Source: JBKBKN01 sp046294625 (GTDB taxonomy: Bacteria > Bacteroidota > Bacteroidia > M30B66). Taken from it: a stretch of DNA of 64,000 bases. Positions 1 through 7,100 of the stretch are shown here, in pieces. The translations under genes and the position numbers were made by a program. Under the pieces are notes generated by a model. It ran no database searches. It had not been told where the DNA came from and worked only from the letters and a program-made list of their open reading frames with translations. Each line of letters opens with the position of its first letter. Positions within the stretch are counted from its first letter, which is position 1. The stretch covers positions 1 to 64,000 of the forward strand of contig JBKBKN010000002.1 in the NCBI GenBank assembly GCA_046294625.1, written 5' to 3'.

Positions 1-223
1 TTGTGTATTGAACTCTGCTGATTCGTAACAAGCTAATGTAGGTTGTGCTGGCTGTTCACCAGTTACGTCCCACTCACAAGTTTGAGTATTGAAAACTGCT
101 GATTCGTAGCAAGCTAAGGTTGGTTGTGCAGGTTGCTCACCTGTTACGTCCCACTCACAAGTTTGTGAATTGAAAACTGCTGTTTGATAGCAAGCTAAAG
201 TTGGTTGATCAGGGTAAATTGCA
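1..223 (-). repeat. Tandem 81-bp (27-residue) coding repeats
   Basis: Two complete and one partial copy of an 81-bp unit lie in the VWA gene, differing by only a few bases (the block beginning gttacgtcccactcacaag recurs at 62 and 143). The array is in frame and continues past the left edge. Each unit encodes two cysteines, one in LACY and one in TCEWDV. Near-identity suggests recent expansion or ongoing homogenisation. Confidence 0.85.
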
Positions 224-1542
224 TTTACTATAGCATTGTCAGAAACTTCATTTGCATTATCTGCAATTGTTTTTGCTATGTTATTATAATTTGCAGGAGG
301 GGTTGTTAATGTGGCAGTGAAAGAAATGGTCACAAACTCGTTGGCCGGAAGATTTCCAGCATTGTAAGTAAGTGTATTTCCATTAAAAGACGCACCTGGC
401 ACATTTCCAACAATTTGCGGGTTTGTGTAACCATTAGGTAAAACATCGGTAATCACAACATTATTGGCATCAAAACCATATTGACCACCGGTATTTTTAA
501 CTTTTATCGTAAAAGTAACTGACTGACCTACGCATTTTGATGATTCATTTACGAACTTTTCTATTTCAAGGGTAGTACCGCAGATAAGATTTACAGCTGC
601 AGTTAGTGTGCTGGCAATAATATCAAAATCACCGATAGCATAGTCGTCGGTGTAAATATTATGATTGTCATTGAATTTATCAGGTCCGGAAACAGCAATA
701 AGGTTACTCTCATTGATCGAACTTCCTACACCAACAGCAAACATGTGTTTACCTGATGTTTTAATTGCATTTGCAACTGTAACTGCTCTTGAGAGTGCAG
801 TAGATGCACTGTAAGTGCCGTCGTTAGGGGTTCTTACTGATCCGCAAGTATTGCTACTTCCTTGATTATAAGCGGTAGGGTTACCATCAGTAAAGAAAAT
901 AATTAAATCAGCAGGCAAAGGCTGCGCTTTAATCAAAGCATCTTCCCAGTTTGTCCAACCATTACAAGGTGCCTGAGAAACAGGATTGTAACTTTGTCCA
1001 AGATAAGAAGAGTTCAAATAATTATTGAAATTTGAAATAAAGGTATTATTTACTGAAGCTCCGCCTAAATTTATAACGGAAGCAGATGTAGCAAATTCAA
1101 TAACCCTTAGTTCTGCTCCTGAATTGTTCAATGCATTTGCTAAGGCCAATGCACCTGTTCGAACTTCAACGGCATCATCACCCATAATTGAACCGGATTC
1201 ATCTAAAATGAAGACAACCCTCAGTCCTTGGCAGGAAATGTCTAAAGGAAGATCAGGGTTAGTGACAGCATTCTTTTGACCCAGAAACTGATATTTCGAG
1301 TAAAAGAAATTTGATGATAAGCTATTTAACTGACTCCTCGTCAATTCTTTTTGAATGTCTGGAGAAGAATAAAATGGATTATCATACCGCACGTCCGCAG
1401 TATTTCGATTAATTTGACCTAAGTCAATTACCTGAGAATTGGCGAAGAATGGAACTGCCAAAAGAAACAGAACCCGCCAGAGATGTCTGATAAACAGATT
1501 GCTTATCACACAACATCGTTTTGTTGTAGAACTAGTAATCAT
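1..1542 (-). CDS. Secreted von Willebrand factor A protein with DUF11-like domain and Cys repeats (3' end outside the window)
   Basis: The frame is open from an ATG at 1542 to the window edge (514 codons, no stop), so the C-terminus is missing. Residues 1-37 look like a signal peptide (hydrophobic core RVLFLLAVPFF, cleavage near NSQ). Residues about 107-300 form a von Willebrand A domain with the metal-ion adhesion motif DESGS at 114-118 and FFTDGNP further on. Residues about 320-435 match the DUF11/conserved-repeat beta-sandwich (EIEKFVNESS, ITDVLPNGY). From about 435 onward is an array of 27-residue repeats with two cysteines each (QPTLACYES, TCEWDVTGEQP). Such proteins in Bacteroidota are usually surface-exposed or T9SS-exported adhesins; the missing C-terminus should show whether a sorting domain is present. 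The ligand is unknown. Confidence 0.85.
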   Translation of the reverse strand, partial: MITSSTTKRCCVISNLFIRHLWRVLFLLAVPFFANSQVIDLGQINRNTADVRYDNPFYSSPDIQKELTRSQLNSLSSNFFYSKYQFLGQKNAVTNPDLPLDISCQGLRVVFILDESGSIMGDDAVEVRTGALALANALNNSGAELRVIEFATSASVINLGGASVNNTFISNFNNYLNSSYLGQSYNPVSQAPCNGWTNWEDALIKAQPLPADLIIFFTDGNPTAYNQGSSNTCGSVRTPNDGTYSASTALSRAVTVANAIKTSGKHMFAVGVGSSINESNLIAVSGPDKFNDNHNIYTDDYAIGDFDIIASTLTAAVNLICGTTLEIEKFVNESSKCVGQSVTFTIKVKNTGGQYGFDANNVVITDVLPNGYTNPQIVGNVPGASFNGNTLTYNAGNLPANEFVTISFTATLTTPPANYNNIAKTIADNANEVSDNAIVNAIYPDQPTLACYQTAVFNSQTCEWDVTGEQPAQPTLACYESAVFNTQTCEWDVTGEQPAQPTLACYESAEFNTQ

Positions 1543-1904
1543 AAGTAAAAATTTAAGGTTAGATATTAAGAATTAAAAATTACAGGATGGATGCTGTATG
1601 ATTTATTAATAAATCAATTAATGGAATTGCAATTCCGGGATGGGCAAAAAGTGTCATAATAAATAAGGTTAAGGTTAGTGCAAAGGTATACATTTTAAAT
1701 GTAAGATTTGTTACTTAATTTGCTTTTTTACTTACAGTACAATTCTCTTTAACTTGATTTTCAACTACTTAAAATTTTACCGAAAACTAAACAAAGCTGA
1801 AAAGGGTGCAATATTTAAGTAAGATTAAGTAAAAAATCAACAATATTGAACATGAATTGGAATACAAAAAATGTAATTATCACTAAGTAAAAACCATTTG
1901 TGAA
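1543..1904. other. Intergenic region, 362 bp, AT-rich
   Basis: This gap separates the minus-strand VWA gene from the plus-strand CrtA-like gene. It is AT-rich. The only signal I can support is a minus-strand TACCTTTG at 1681-1688. I see no RNA gene, no strong hairpin and no convincing open frame. Confidence 0.6.
1681..1688 (-). promoter_or_regulatory. Candidate -7 promoter element for the VWA gene
   Basis: The minus strand reads TACCTTTG, an exact match to the Bacteroidota -7 consensus TAnnTTTG. It implies a 5' leader of roughly 130 nt. No clear -33 TTG is seen at the usual spacing. Confidence 0.4.
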
Positions 1905-1925
1905 ATGCCCTGTTTCTTTCATCAC

Positions 1926-2660
1926 ATGAACAATCATCAAATCACCACAATAACCGTCTTTCGTTTTTCGGGTCTCCAAGTGTTTTGGATGCTTTCGCAA
2001 ATGCAATTAGCACTTTCCGGACTCAAGAAAACCAAAGGCTTGAAGTTTTTTAAGCTCATGGGAAGTGGTGGAAAGAGCGGTTTTTCTATTCAACCCAACT
2101 TCAACAGTTATGCCTTAATGGCTGTGTGGAAATCAGAAGCAGATGCTGAGCGATATTTTAACACATCCAAACAATTTGCAAACTTCAAAACCCGCTCTGC
2201 TGAATATTGGACAGTCTATATGATGAATGCGAAAGCACATGGATTATGGTCGGGCATGAAGCCATTCGAAGATTTTCAACCATATCAGGGCGGCTTGATG
2301 GCAGTCATTACTCGTGCCACTATTAAGACAAAATACTTGAGAAGATTTTGGTCTTATGTTCCCAAAGTGAGCGACAACCTGAAAGATCATGATGGCTTAC
2401 TTTTTTCCATCGGGATAGGTGAATATCCGCTCTTCATGCAGGCTACCTTTAGTGTATGGGAAGACCGTTCGTACATGAAACAATATGCTTACAAGAGCAA
2501 ACTGCACAGCGAAGTGGTGAAGAAAACCCGGGAATTGGGTTGGTATAAAGAAGAATTGTTTGCCAATTTCATCCCTTATCGCAGCGAAGGTTCATGGAAT
2601 GGGACGCAGCCCTTAAATGCCTTTCTAATCGGGAACAGCCACAGTGGTCTGAACCCCTAA
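1926..2660 (+). CDS. CrtA-like (spheroidene monooxygenase family) protein
   Basis: A 244-residue cytosolic protein. The conserved pattern KGLKFFKLMGSG, then VITRATI, FWSYVP, QATFSVW, AYKSK and LFANFIPY is what I associate with the CrtA-like family, haem-dependent monooxygenases that add a keto group to carotenoids in purple bacteria. Many Bacteroidota carry homologues with no proven substrate. No carotenoid genes lie nearby, so the carotenoid role is not supported here. I chose the ATG at 1926 because family members begin just before the first beta strand (ITTITVFRF); an in-frame ATG at 1905 would add seven residues. The last 36 bases overlap the convergent methyltransferase gene. Confidence 0.75.
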   Translation: MNNHQITTITVFRFSGLQVFWMLSQMQLALSGLKKTKGLKFFKLMGSGGKSGFSIQPNFNSYALMAVWKSEADAERYFNTSKQFANFKTRSAEYWTVYMMNAKAHGLWSGMKPFEDFQPYQGGLMAVITRATIKTKYLRRFWSYVPKVSDNLKDHDGLLFSIGIGEYPLFMQATFSVWEDRSYMKQYAYKSKLHSEVVKKTRELGWYKEELFANFIPYRSEGSWNGTQPLNAFLIGNSHSGLNP

Positions 2661-3554
2661 ACTGATGAATCGCTCCAAAGAAAATAAAGGGCTACTGATC
2701 AATTTCTGGAGCAAAAATTTAGGAAATTCCGATTCCATACTTTTATTCCAATTGAGCTTCTTTTTTTCCCTCTCGCCAAGCCACCAAAGCACAAAAGGAT
2801 CAAGCGAGCCGTAGGTATATTGCTTTTTAACCTTCCAGCCATGATTATGCAGCATTTTTGCAAGGGTTTCGGGTGTGTACACTCCGGTATGCCGTGGGGT
2901 GTGAAAGCCTTGCCAATGCTTACTCTGCCATTTTCTTGTCAAGGAATCATAATTAGGCACTTCAATGATTAAATGCGTTTCAGCATTTGCAACATCCTTT
3001 AATCGGCGCAAGGTGTGTGCCGGATTGTAATCATGTTCGAGATAATGCCACAGGGTGATAACATCGAACTTGCCGAATGCCCTGAGATCCATTTCAGCAA
3101 TGTCGCCTTCATGCAGATTCAAATGGGCAAAGCGTTCTTCCTGCCAGGCGCTGCTATCGAAATCAATCCCTGTCACTTCCCAGTGGGTGCTTTGCTGAAA
3201 CTGCCGTAAAAATTCCGGCCTTCCGCAACCCAAATCAAGCAATCGGCCATGGGGCTTGGCTGTAGATTTCAACACCATTTTCAGACGCTTTTTCAACTCC
3301 CTTTTCAGGCCAAATTCTACCAAACGAGCATATTTTCCCCAAGCTTTTGCACCCTGATAGGACAAATAATAAGTCGGATAATAGTTCTTAATCTTCTGAA
3401 CCGGCACGCGTGGATTAAAGTAAATAAAGTCGCAGTTCAGGCAGATGACAAATTGCATTTCAGCGTCCTGCTCATCGTCCTTCATCATGATTGGCGTATG
3501 TATCAGCGTATCGAATTCAACAGCACTGCATAATGGACAAGAGGTGTTTTCCAT
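2625..3554 (-). CDS. Class I SAM-dependent methyltransferase with N-terminal zinc-finger-like Cys pairs
   Basis: A 309-residue protein. The N-terminus has CPLC (residues 6-9) and CLNC (about 38-41), a probable zinc ribbon typical of one group of Bacteroidota methyltransferases. The Rossmann domain follows: motif I LLDLGCGRPEFL at about residue 105, acidic motif II GIDFD, and motif IV ITLWHYLEH in which the EH pair is characteristic. The C-terminal 100 residues contain HTPRHTGVYTPETL, seen in enzymes acting on sugars, quinone-like or lipid intermediates. The substrate cannot be read from the sequence. A minus-strand TACATTCG at 3578-3585 is a weak promoter candidate. Its 3' end overlaps the convergent CrtA-like gene by 36 bp. 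Confidence 0.85.
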   Translation of the reverse strand: MENTSCPLCSAVEFDTLIHTPIMMKDDEQDAEMQFVICLNCDFIYFNPRVPVQKIKNYYPTYYLSYQGAKAWGKYARLVEFGLKRELKKRLKMVLKSTAKPHGRLLDLGCGRPEFLRQFQQSTHWEVTGIDFDSSAWQEERFAHLNLHEGDIAEMDLRAFGKFDVITLWHYLEHDYNPAHTLRRLKDVANAETHLIIEVPNYDSLTRKWQSKHWQGFHTPRHTGVYTPETLAKMLHNHGWKVKKQYTYGSLDPFVLWWLGEREKKKLNWNKSMESEFPKFLLQKLISSPLFSLERFISLGVQTTVAVPD

Positions 3555-3736
3555 GTGCTGAATATCCGAATTTTTGACGAATGTAAATTGTAGTGTTTAA
3601 CTTTCTAAATAGATTCAAACATTCATAAAAATTGATTCTAATTTTCAGCTAATAATCACCTGTCCTTTTCAATAAATTCTCACTAAATCTCCGTTTCCCT
3701 TAAACTCTCCCATCCTTTTCTTGTTACTTCATTTGC

Positions 3737-4822
3737 ATGCTACACCACTTCACCGAATATATTCCTGTTGAAGACAAGCCGCCTTTTGAGCGGCTTCTCG
3801 ACCTATTTAAGCAATTGCTGCTGCACACTTCAGGCGATGTGAGCGAAGCCTTGGATTGGCTTAATGAACTCGACCGCCAGTATCAACTCACTGACGACGC
3901 TTATGGCATGGGCGATTTTATTGAAGACCTAAAAACAAAAGGTTTCATTAAAGAAAACGAACCGGGGAAAATGAGTATTACGGCAAAGTCGGAAGGTGAA
4001 ATTCGAAAAAGTGCTTTTGAAGAGATTTTCGGCAAACTGAAAAAAGCCCGCAAAGGCAGTCACCGAACAGGCTATTCGGGAAGCGGCGAAGAACCTGAAG
4101 CAGAGCGTAAGCCTTTTGAGTTTGGTGATCCGCCTGAAAACATCTCCGTGACGGATAGCATTCGAAATGCTCAGGTGAACCACGGAATAGGCGATTTGCA
4201 TCTGGAAGAAAAGGATTTGGAAGTGTATGAAACCAGTTTTAAGACGCAAACAAGCACCGTGCTGATGATCGACATTTCACATTCGATGATATTGTATGGT
4301 GAAGATCGAATCACACCAGCAAAAAAAGTGGCCTTAGCATTGGTAGAGTTTTTGAAAATTCGCTATCCGAAAGATACCTTAGATATCATTGTTTTTGGGA
4401 ACGATGCATGGCAAATTGAAGCCAAGGATATTCCATATTTAATGGTTGGTCCTTTTCATACCAATACGGTGGCGGGATTGGAATTGGCTATTCAGCTTTT
4501 GGGAAAAAGAAAAAACCCGAATAAACAGATATTCATGATAACGGATGGAAAGCCAACCTGTCTGAAAGAAGGTGACCGCTACTACAAAAACAGTATGGGT
4601 TTAGACCGAAAGATTGTGAACAAAACATTGAATCTGGCAGCATGGTGCCGTAAGCAAAACATTCCTATCAACACCTTCATGCTTGCATCCGATCCCTGGC
4701 TGCAGGATTTTGTAGAAGAATTTACCCAGACCAATAAGGGACGTGCCTATTACACCGGAATTAAGGGTTTGGGAGAGATGATTTTCAGAGATTACGAACG
4801 AAACCGAAAAAGAACTTTATGA
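3737..4822 (+). CDS. CoxE-type VWA-domain protein, partner of the downstream AAA+ ATPase
   Basis: A 361-residue cytosolic protein without signal peptide. The N-terminal 170 residues are helical and charged with a Gly/Glu-rich linker (GYSGSGEEPEAE). Residues about 173-345 form a von Willebrand A domain with the metal-ion adhesion motif DISHS near residue 179 and a second motif ITDGKPT. It overlaps the next gene by 4 bp (ATGA), so translation is probably coupled. VWA + MoxR/chelatase-type AAA+ pairs act as metal-inserting or complex-remodelling chaperones: in this class the ATPase ring works through the VWA protein on a client. The client here is unknown. Confidence 0.88.
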   Translation: MLHHFTEYIPVEDKPPFERLLDLFKQLLLHTSGDVSEALDWLNELDRQYQLTDDAYGMGDFIEDLKTKGFIKENEPGKMSITAKSEGEIRKSAFEEIFGKLKKARKGSHRTGYSGSGEEPEAERKPFEFGDPPENISVTDSIRNAQVNHGIGDLHLEEKDLEVYETSFKTQTSTVLMIDISHSMILYGEDRITPAKKVALALVEFLKIRYPKDTLDIIVFGNDAWQIEAKDIPYLMVGPFHTNTVAGLELAIQLLGKRKNPNKQIFMITDGKPTCLKEGDRYYKNSMGLDRKIVNKTLNLAAWCRKQNIPINTFMLASDPWLQDFVEEFTQTNKGRAYYTGIKGLGEMIFRDYERNRKRTL

Positions 4823-6309
4823 GCAAAGCACCCCAAATAAAGACATTAGCTGAACTAAAAGCAAGCGGCTATCAGCCCAAGAGCATCAAGGATGAACTTC
4901 GAGATAATCTAATCACCGCGCTTCTCAAAAAAGAGCAGATTTTCGAAGGTATTGTAGGCTATGAGCACACCGTATTGCCCGATTTGCAAAGAGCCATCCT
5001 ATCGCGGCACAATATCAATCTGCTGGGTTTACGCGGTCAAGCAAAAACAAGAATTGCTCGTTTGATGACGCATCTGCTCGACGAATATATTCCGGTGGTA
5101 CAAGGTAGCCCCTTGAATGATGACCCTATGCAACCACTCTCATTCGAAGCACGCACTCTGATTGCAGAGATGGGCGACAATACCCCTATAGCGTGGATGC
5201 ACCGTAGTGAGCGATTTGTAGAAAAACTCGCCACCCCTGATGTGACCGTTGCCGATCTGATTGGCGATATCGACCCTATTAAAGCTGCAAACCTTAAAAT
5301 ATCTTATGCCGATGAGCGCGCCATACATTTTGGATTGGTGCCCCGATCGAACCGTTGCATTTTTGTGATCAATGAATTGCCTGATTTGCAAGCCCGTATT
5401 CAGGTGGCTTTATTTAATATTCTCCAGGAAGGCGACATTCAGATTCGTGGATTCAAATTGCGCATGCCGCTCGATATTCAATTTGTATTTACTGCAAATC
5501 CGGAAGATTACACCAACCGCGGAAGCATTGTAACTCCTTTGAAAGACCGTATTCAAAGTCAAATCATCACACACTATCCGCATAACATTGCCGATGCGCG
5601 TAAAATCACGGAACAGGAAGCAAGACTGACCAAGTCTCAAAAAAGCAGCATACAAATCCCTGATTTGATTCGCGACATTATTGAACAAATTGCTTTCGAA
5701 GCGCGTAATTCAGAATACGTGGATGCAAAAAGTGGTGTTTCCGCCAGATTAACCATTTCGGCTATGGAGCAATTAGCCAGTGCTGCCGAAAGGCGTATGT
5801 TGATTAATAATGAGTCGGATACTGTAGCCCGTATTACAGACTTGTGGTCTGTGGTTCCGGCATTGAATGGAAAAATTGAATTGGTGTATGAAGGTGAGCA
5901 GGAAGGACCAAAAAAAGTGGGACAATACCTCATTTCAAAAGCGCTTCGCACCCAATTTTTGCAATATTTCCCCGACCCTGAAAAACTGAAAAAGAAAAAA
6001 GAAATAAATCCCTACGAAGAAATCTTAGCATGGTTCACTGCCGGCGGAGAAATTGAACTGCACGCCGATGACAGCAAATCGGAATACATCAATAAATTGC
6101 AAAAGTCGAAAGCACTGGAGAAATACGTCAAATCAAGATTTAAAGGGCTTTCAGACGCAGAATTGCTCCTAATGATGGAGTTTGTGCTTTTTGGGCTTGC
6201 TGAGTATTCGCAACTCACGCGCACACTGCTCGAAGAAGGGGTGGTATTCCAGGATTTGTTCAGCAGTATGTTTAGTGCACCTGACGAAGATGAACTGAAT
6301 TACAATTAA
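4819..6309 (+). CDS. MoxR/magnesium-chelatase-like AAA+ ATPase
   Basis: A 496-residue cytosolic ATPase. Walker A is GLRGQAKT at residues 70-77, Walker B CIFVINELPD at about 178-187 (with Asn-Glu in place of the usual Asp-Glu), and sensor 1 FVFTANPED at about 228. The long C-terminal lid (300-496) is charged and helical. Length and motif pattern fit the chelatase-like AAA+ proteins that are encoded with a CoxE-type VWA protein; the start codon overlaps the stop of that gene. The pair probably forms a two-component remodelling machine. A tail-to-tail gap of 5 bp separates it from the Cys-rich gene. Confidence 0.88.
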   Translation: MSKAPQIKTLAELKASGYQPKSIKDELRDNLITALLKKEQIFEGIVGYEHTVLPDLQRAILSRHNINLLGLRGQAKTRIARLMTHLLDEYIPVVQGSPLNDDPMQPLSFEARTLIAEMGDNTPIAWMHRSERFVEKLATPDVTVADLIGDIDPIKAANLKISYADERAIHFGLVPRSNRCIFVINELPDLQARIQVALFNILQEGDIQIRGFKLRMPLDIQFVFTANPEDYTNRGSIVTPLKDRIQSQIITHYPHNIADARKITEQEARLTKSQKSSIQIPDLIRDIIEQIAFEARNSEYVDAKSGVSARLTISAMEQLASAAERRMLINNESDTVARITDLWSVVPALNGKIELVYEGEQEGPKKVGQYLISKALRTQFLQYFPDPEKLKKKKEINPYEEILAWFTAGGEIELHADDSKSEYINKLQKSKALEKYVKSRFKGLSDAELLLMMEFVLFGLAEYSQLTRTLLEEGVVFQDLFSSMFSAPDEDELNYN

Positions 6310-6314
6310 TATGC

Positions 6315-6500
6315 TCAGTTTTCTGAAACACCATATTGTTTCAGACATTTTTCACAAAGACAATCCCAATAAAGACGGCGGATTTTCATCAAATTCTCGC
6401 GGGTGATAAATATTTTCTCACACCAGCAGTTCTCCTCCACTGTGCAGTAAAACTCCTTCTTGCAGCATGGGCATACCTTATGTAATAATTTTTTCTTCAC
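6315..6500 (-). CDS. Small cysteine-rich CWC-family protein
   Basis: A 61-residue protein with seven cysteines: CPCC (10-13), C19, CWC (25-27 region) and a C-terminal CLCEKC. The CWC motif gives the family its name; the spacing of the cysteine pairs suggests metal (probably zinc) binding. No function is established. Its ATG overlaps the folB stop codon (ATGA, 6497-6500), so it is co-translated downstream of folB. The opposite-strand ATPase ends 5 bp beyond its stop. Confidence 0.75.
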   Translation of the reverse strand: MKKKLLHKVCPCCKKEFYCTVEENCWCEKIFITRENLMKIRRLYWDCLCEKCLKQYGVSEN

Positions 6501-6847
6501 TGGGTTAAAACTATACTTACGCCTTTGATCTCCCCTCCCATAGGTGGATGATGTTTAAATATCTCCAATTCCACTTCACCGATTTGCGGGAATTCGGCTT
6601 TTATTCTTCTCATAATCTTATGACCGACATGCTCAAGAAGACGCGAAGGTTCTTGAAACTCTTCTTTGATCAGCCTATAGATAGATTCATAGTTTACAGT
6701 GTCTGAAAGCGTGTCTGTTTTACCCGCTTTCTCTAAACTAGTCTGAAATTTAATATTCACCGTAAACTTCCCTCCTGTTTGCTGCTCTTCATCGTAATAG
6801 CCGTGATGCCCAAACAATTCAATACCGTGTAATTTGATGTATCCCAT
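6497..6847 (-). CDS. folB: Dihydroneopterin aldolase
   Basis: A 116-residue protein of normal family length. It cleaves 7,8-dihydroneopterin to 6-hydroxymethyl-dihydropterin and glycolaldehyde in tetrahydrofolate synthesis, in the cytosol. Visible family marks are the N-terminal LHGIELFGHHGYYDEEQQ with the catalytic glutamate at residue 20-21, the NYESIY pterin-site segment, and the catalytic lysine in IFKHHPPM near residue 98. The gene is first in a two-gene unit with the CWC protein; two overlapping TAnnTTTG elements sit just upstream. Confidence 0.95.
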   Translation of the reverse strand: MGYIKLHGIELFGHHGYYDEEQQTGGKFTVNIKFQTSLEKAGKTDTLSDTVNYESIYRLIKEEFQEPSRLLEHVGHKIMRRIKAEFPQIGEVELEIFKHHPPMGGEIKGVSIVLTQ

Positions 6848-6858
6848 GATCTATATAG

Positions 6859-6875
6859 CAAATTTAACAAAACTA
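6859..6875 (-). promoter_or_regulatory. Candidate promoter(s) for folB
   Basis: Two exact TAnnTTTG matches are found on the minus strand: TAGTTTTG at 6868-6875 and TAAATTTG at 6859-6866. Either would start transcription a short distance before the folB ATG at 6847. No good -33 TTG is visible. Confidence 0.45.
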
Positions 6876-7074
6876 AAGCTCTTCTGATTTTATGTTGCCA
6901 TCTTTTTATGCAGAATCACTCAATCATAACAGGTAATGCCTTGAAAACAATGGACATGTGAAATATATTAATTCAAATCTGATCTCTGCTAAACGCATCA
7001 AGTAAATGCCATTCAATAGAGCGCTTCACTGTCGCAACCAACTTAGAGATCGGCCATCATTGATCTAAATCCGC

Positions 7075-7082
7075 TACCTTTG
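7075..7082 (+). promoter_or_regulatory. Candidate -7 promoter element for the antiporter
   Basis: TACCTTTG matches TAnnTTTG exactly and lies 19 bp before the ATG at 7101, giving a very short leader. Confidence 0.45.
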
Positions 7083-7100
7083 TGAGCAAACCAAGCAAAA

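Noticed and set aside
1815..2006. A 63-codon minus-strand frame across the CrtA-like start
   Set aside because: It overlaps the coding start antisense, has no start context and matches nothing.
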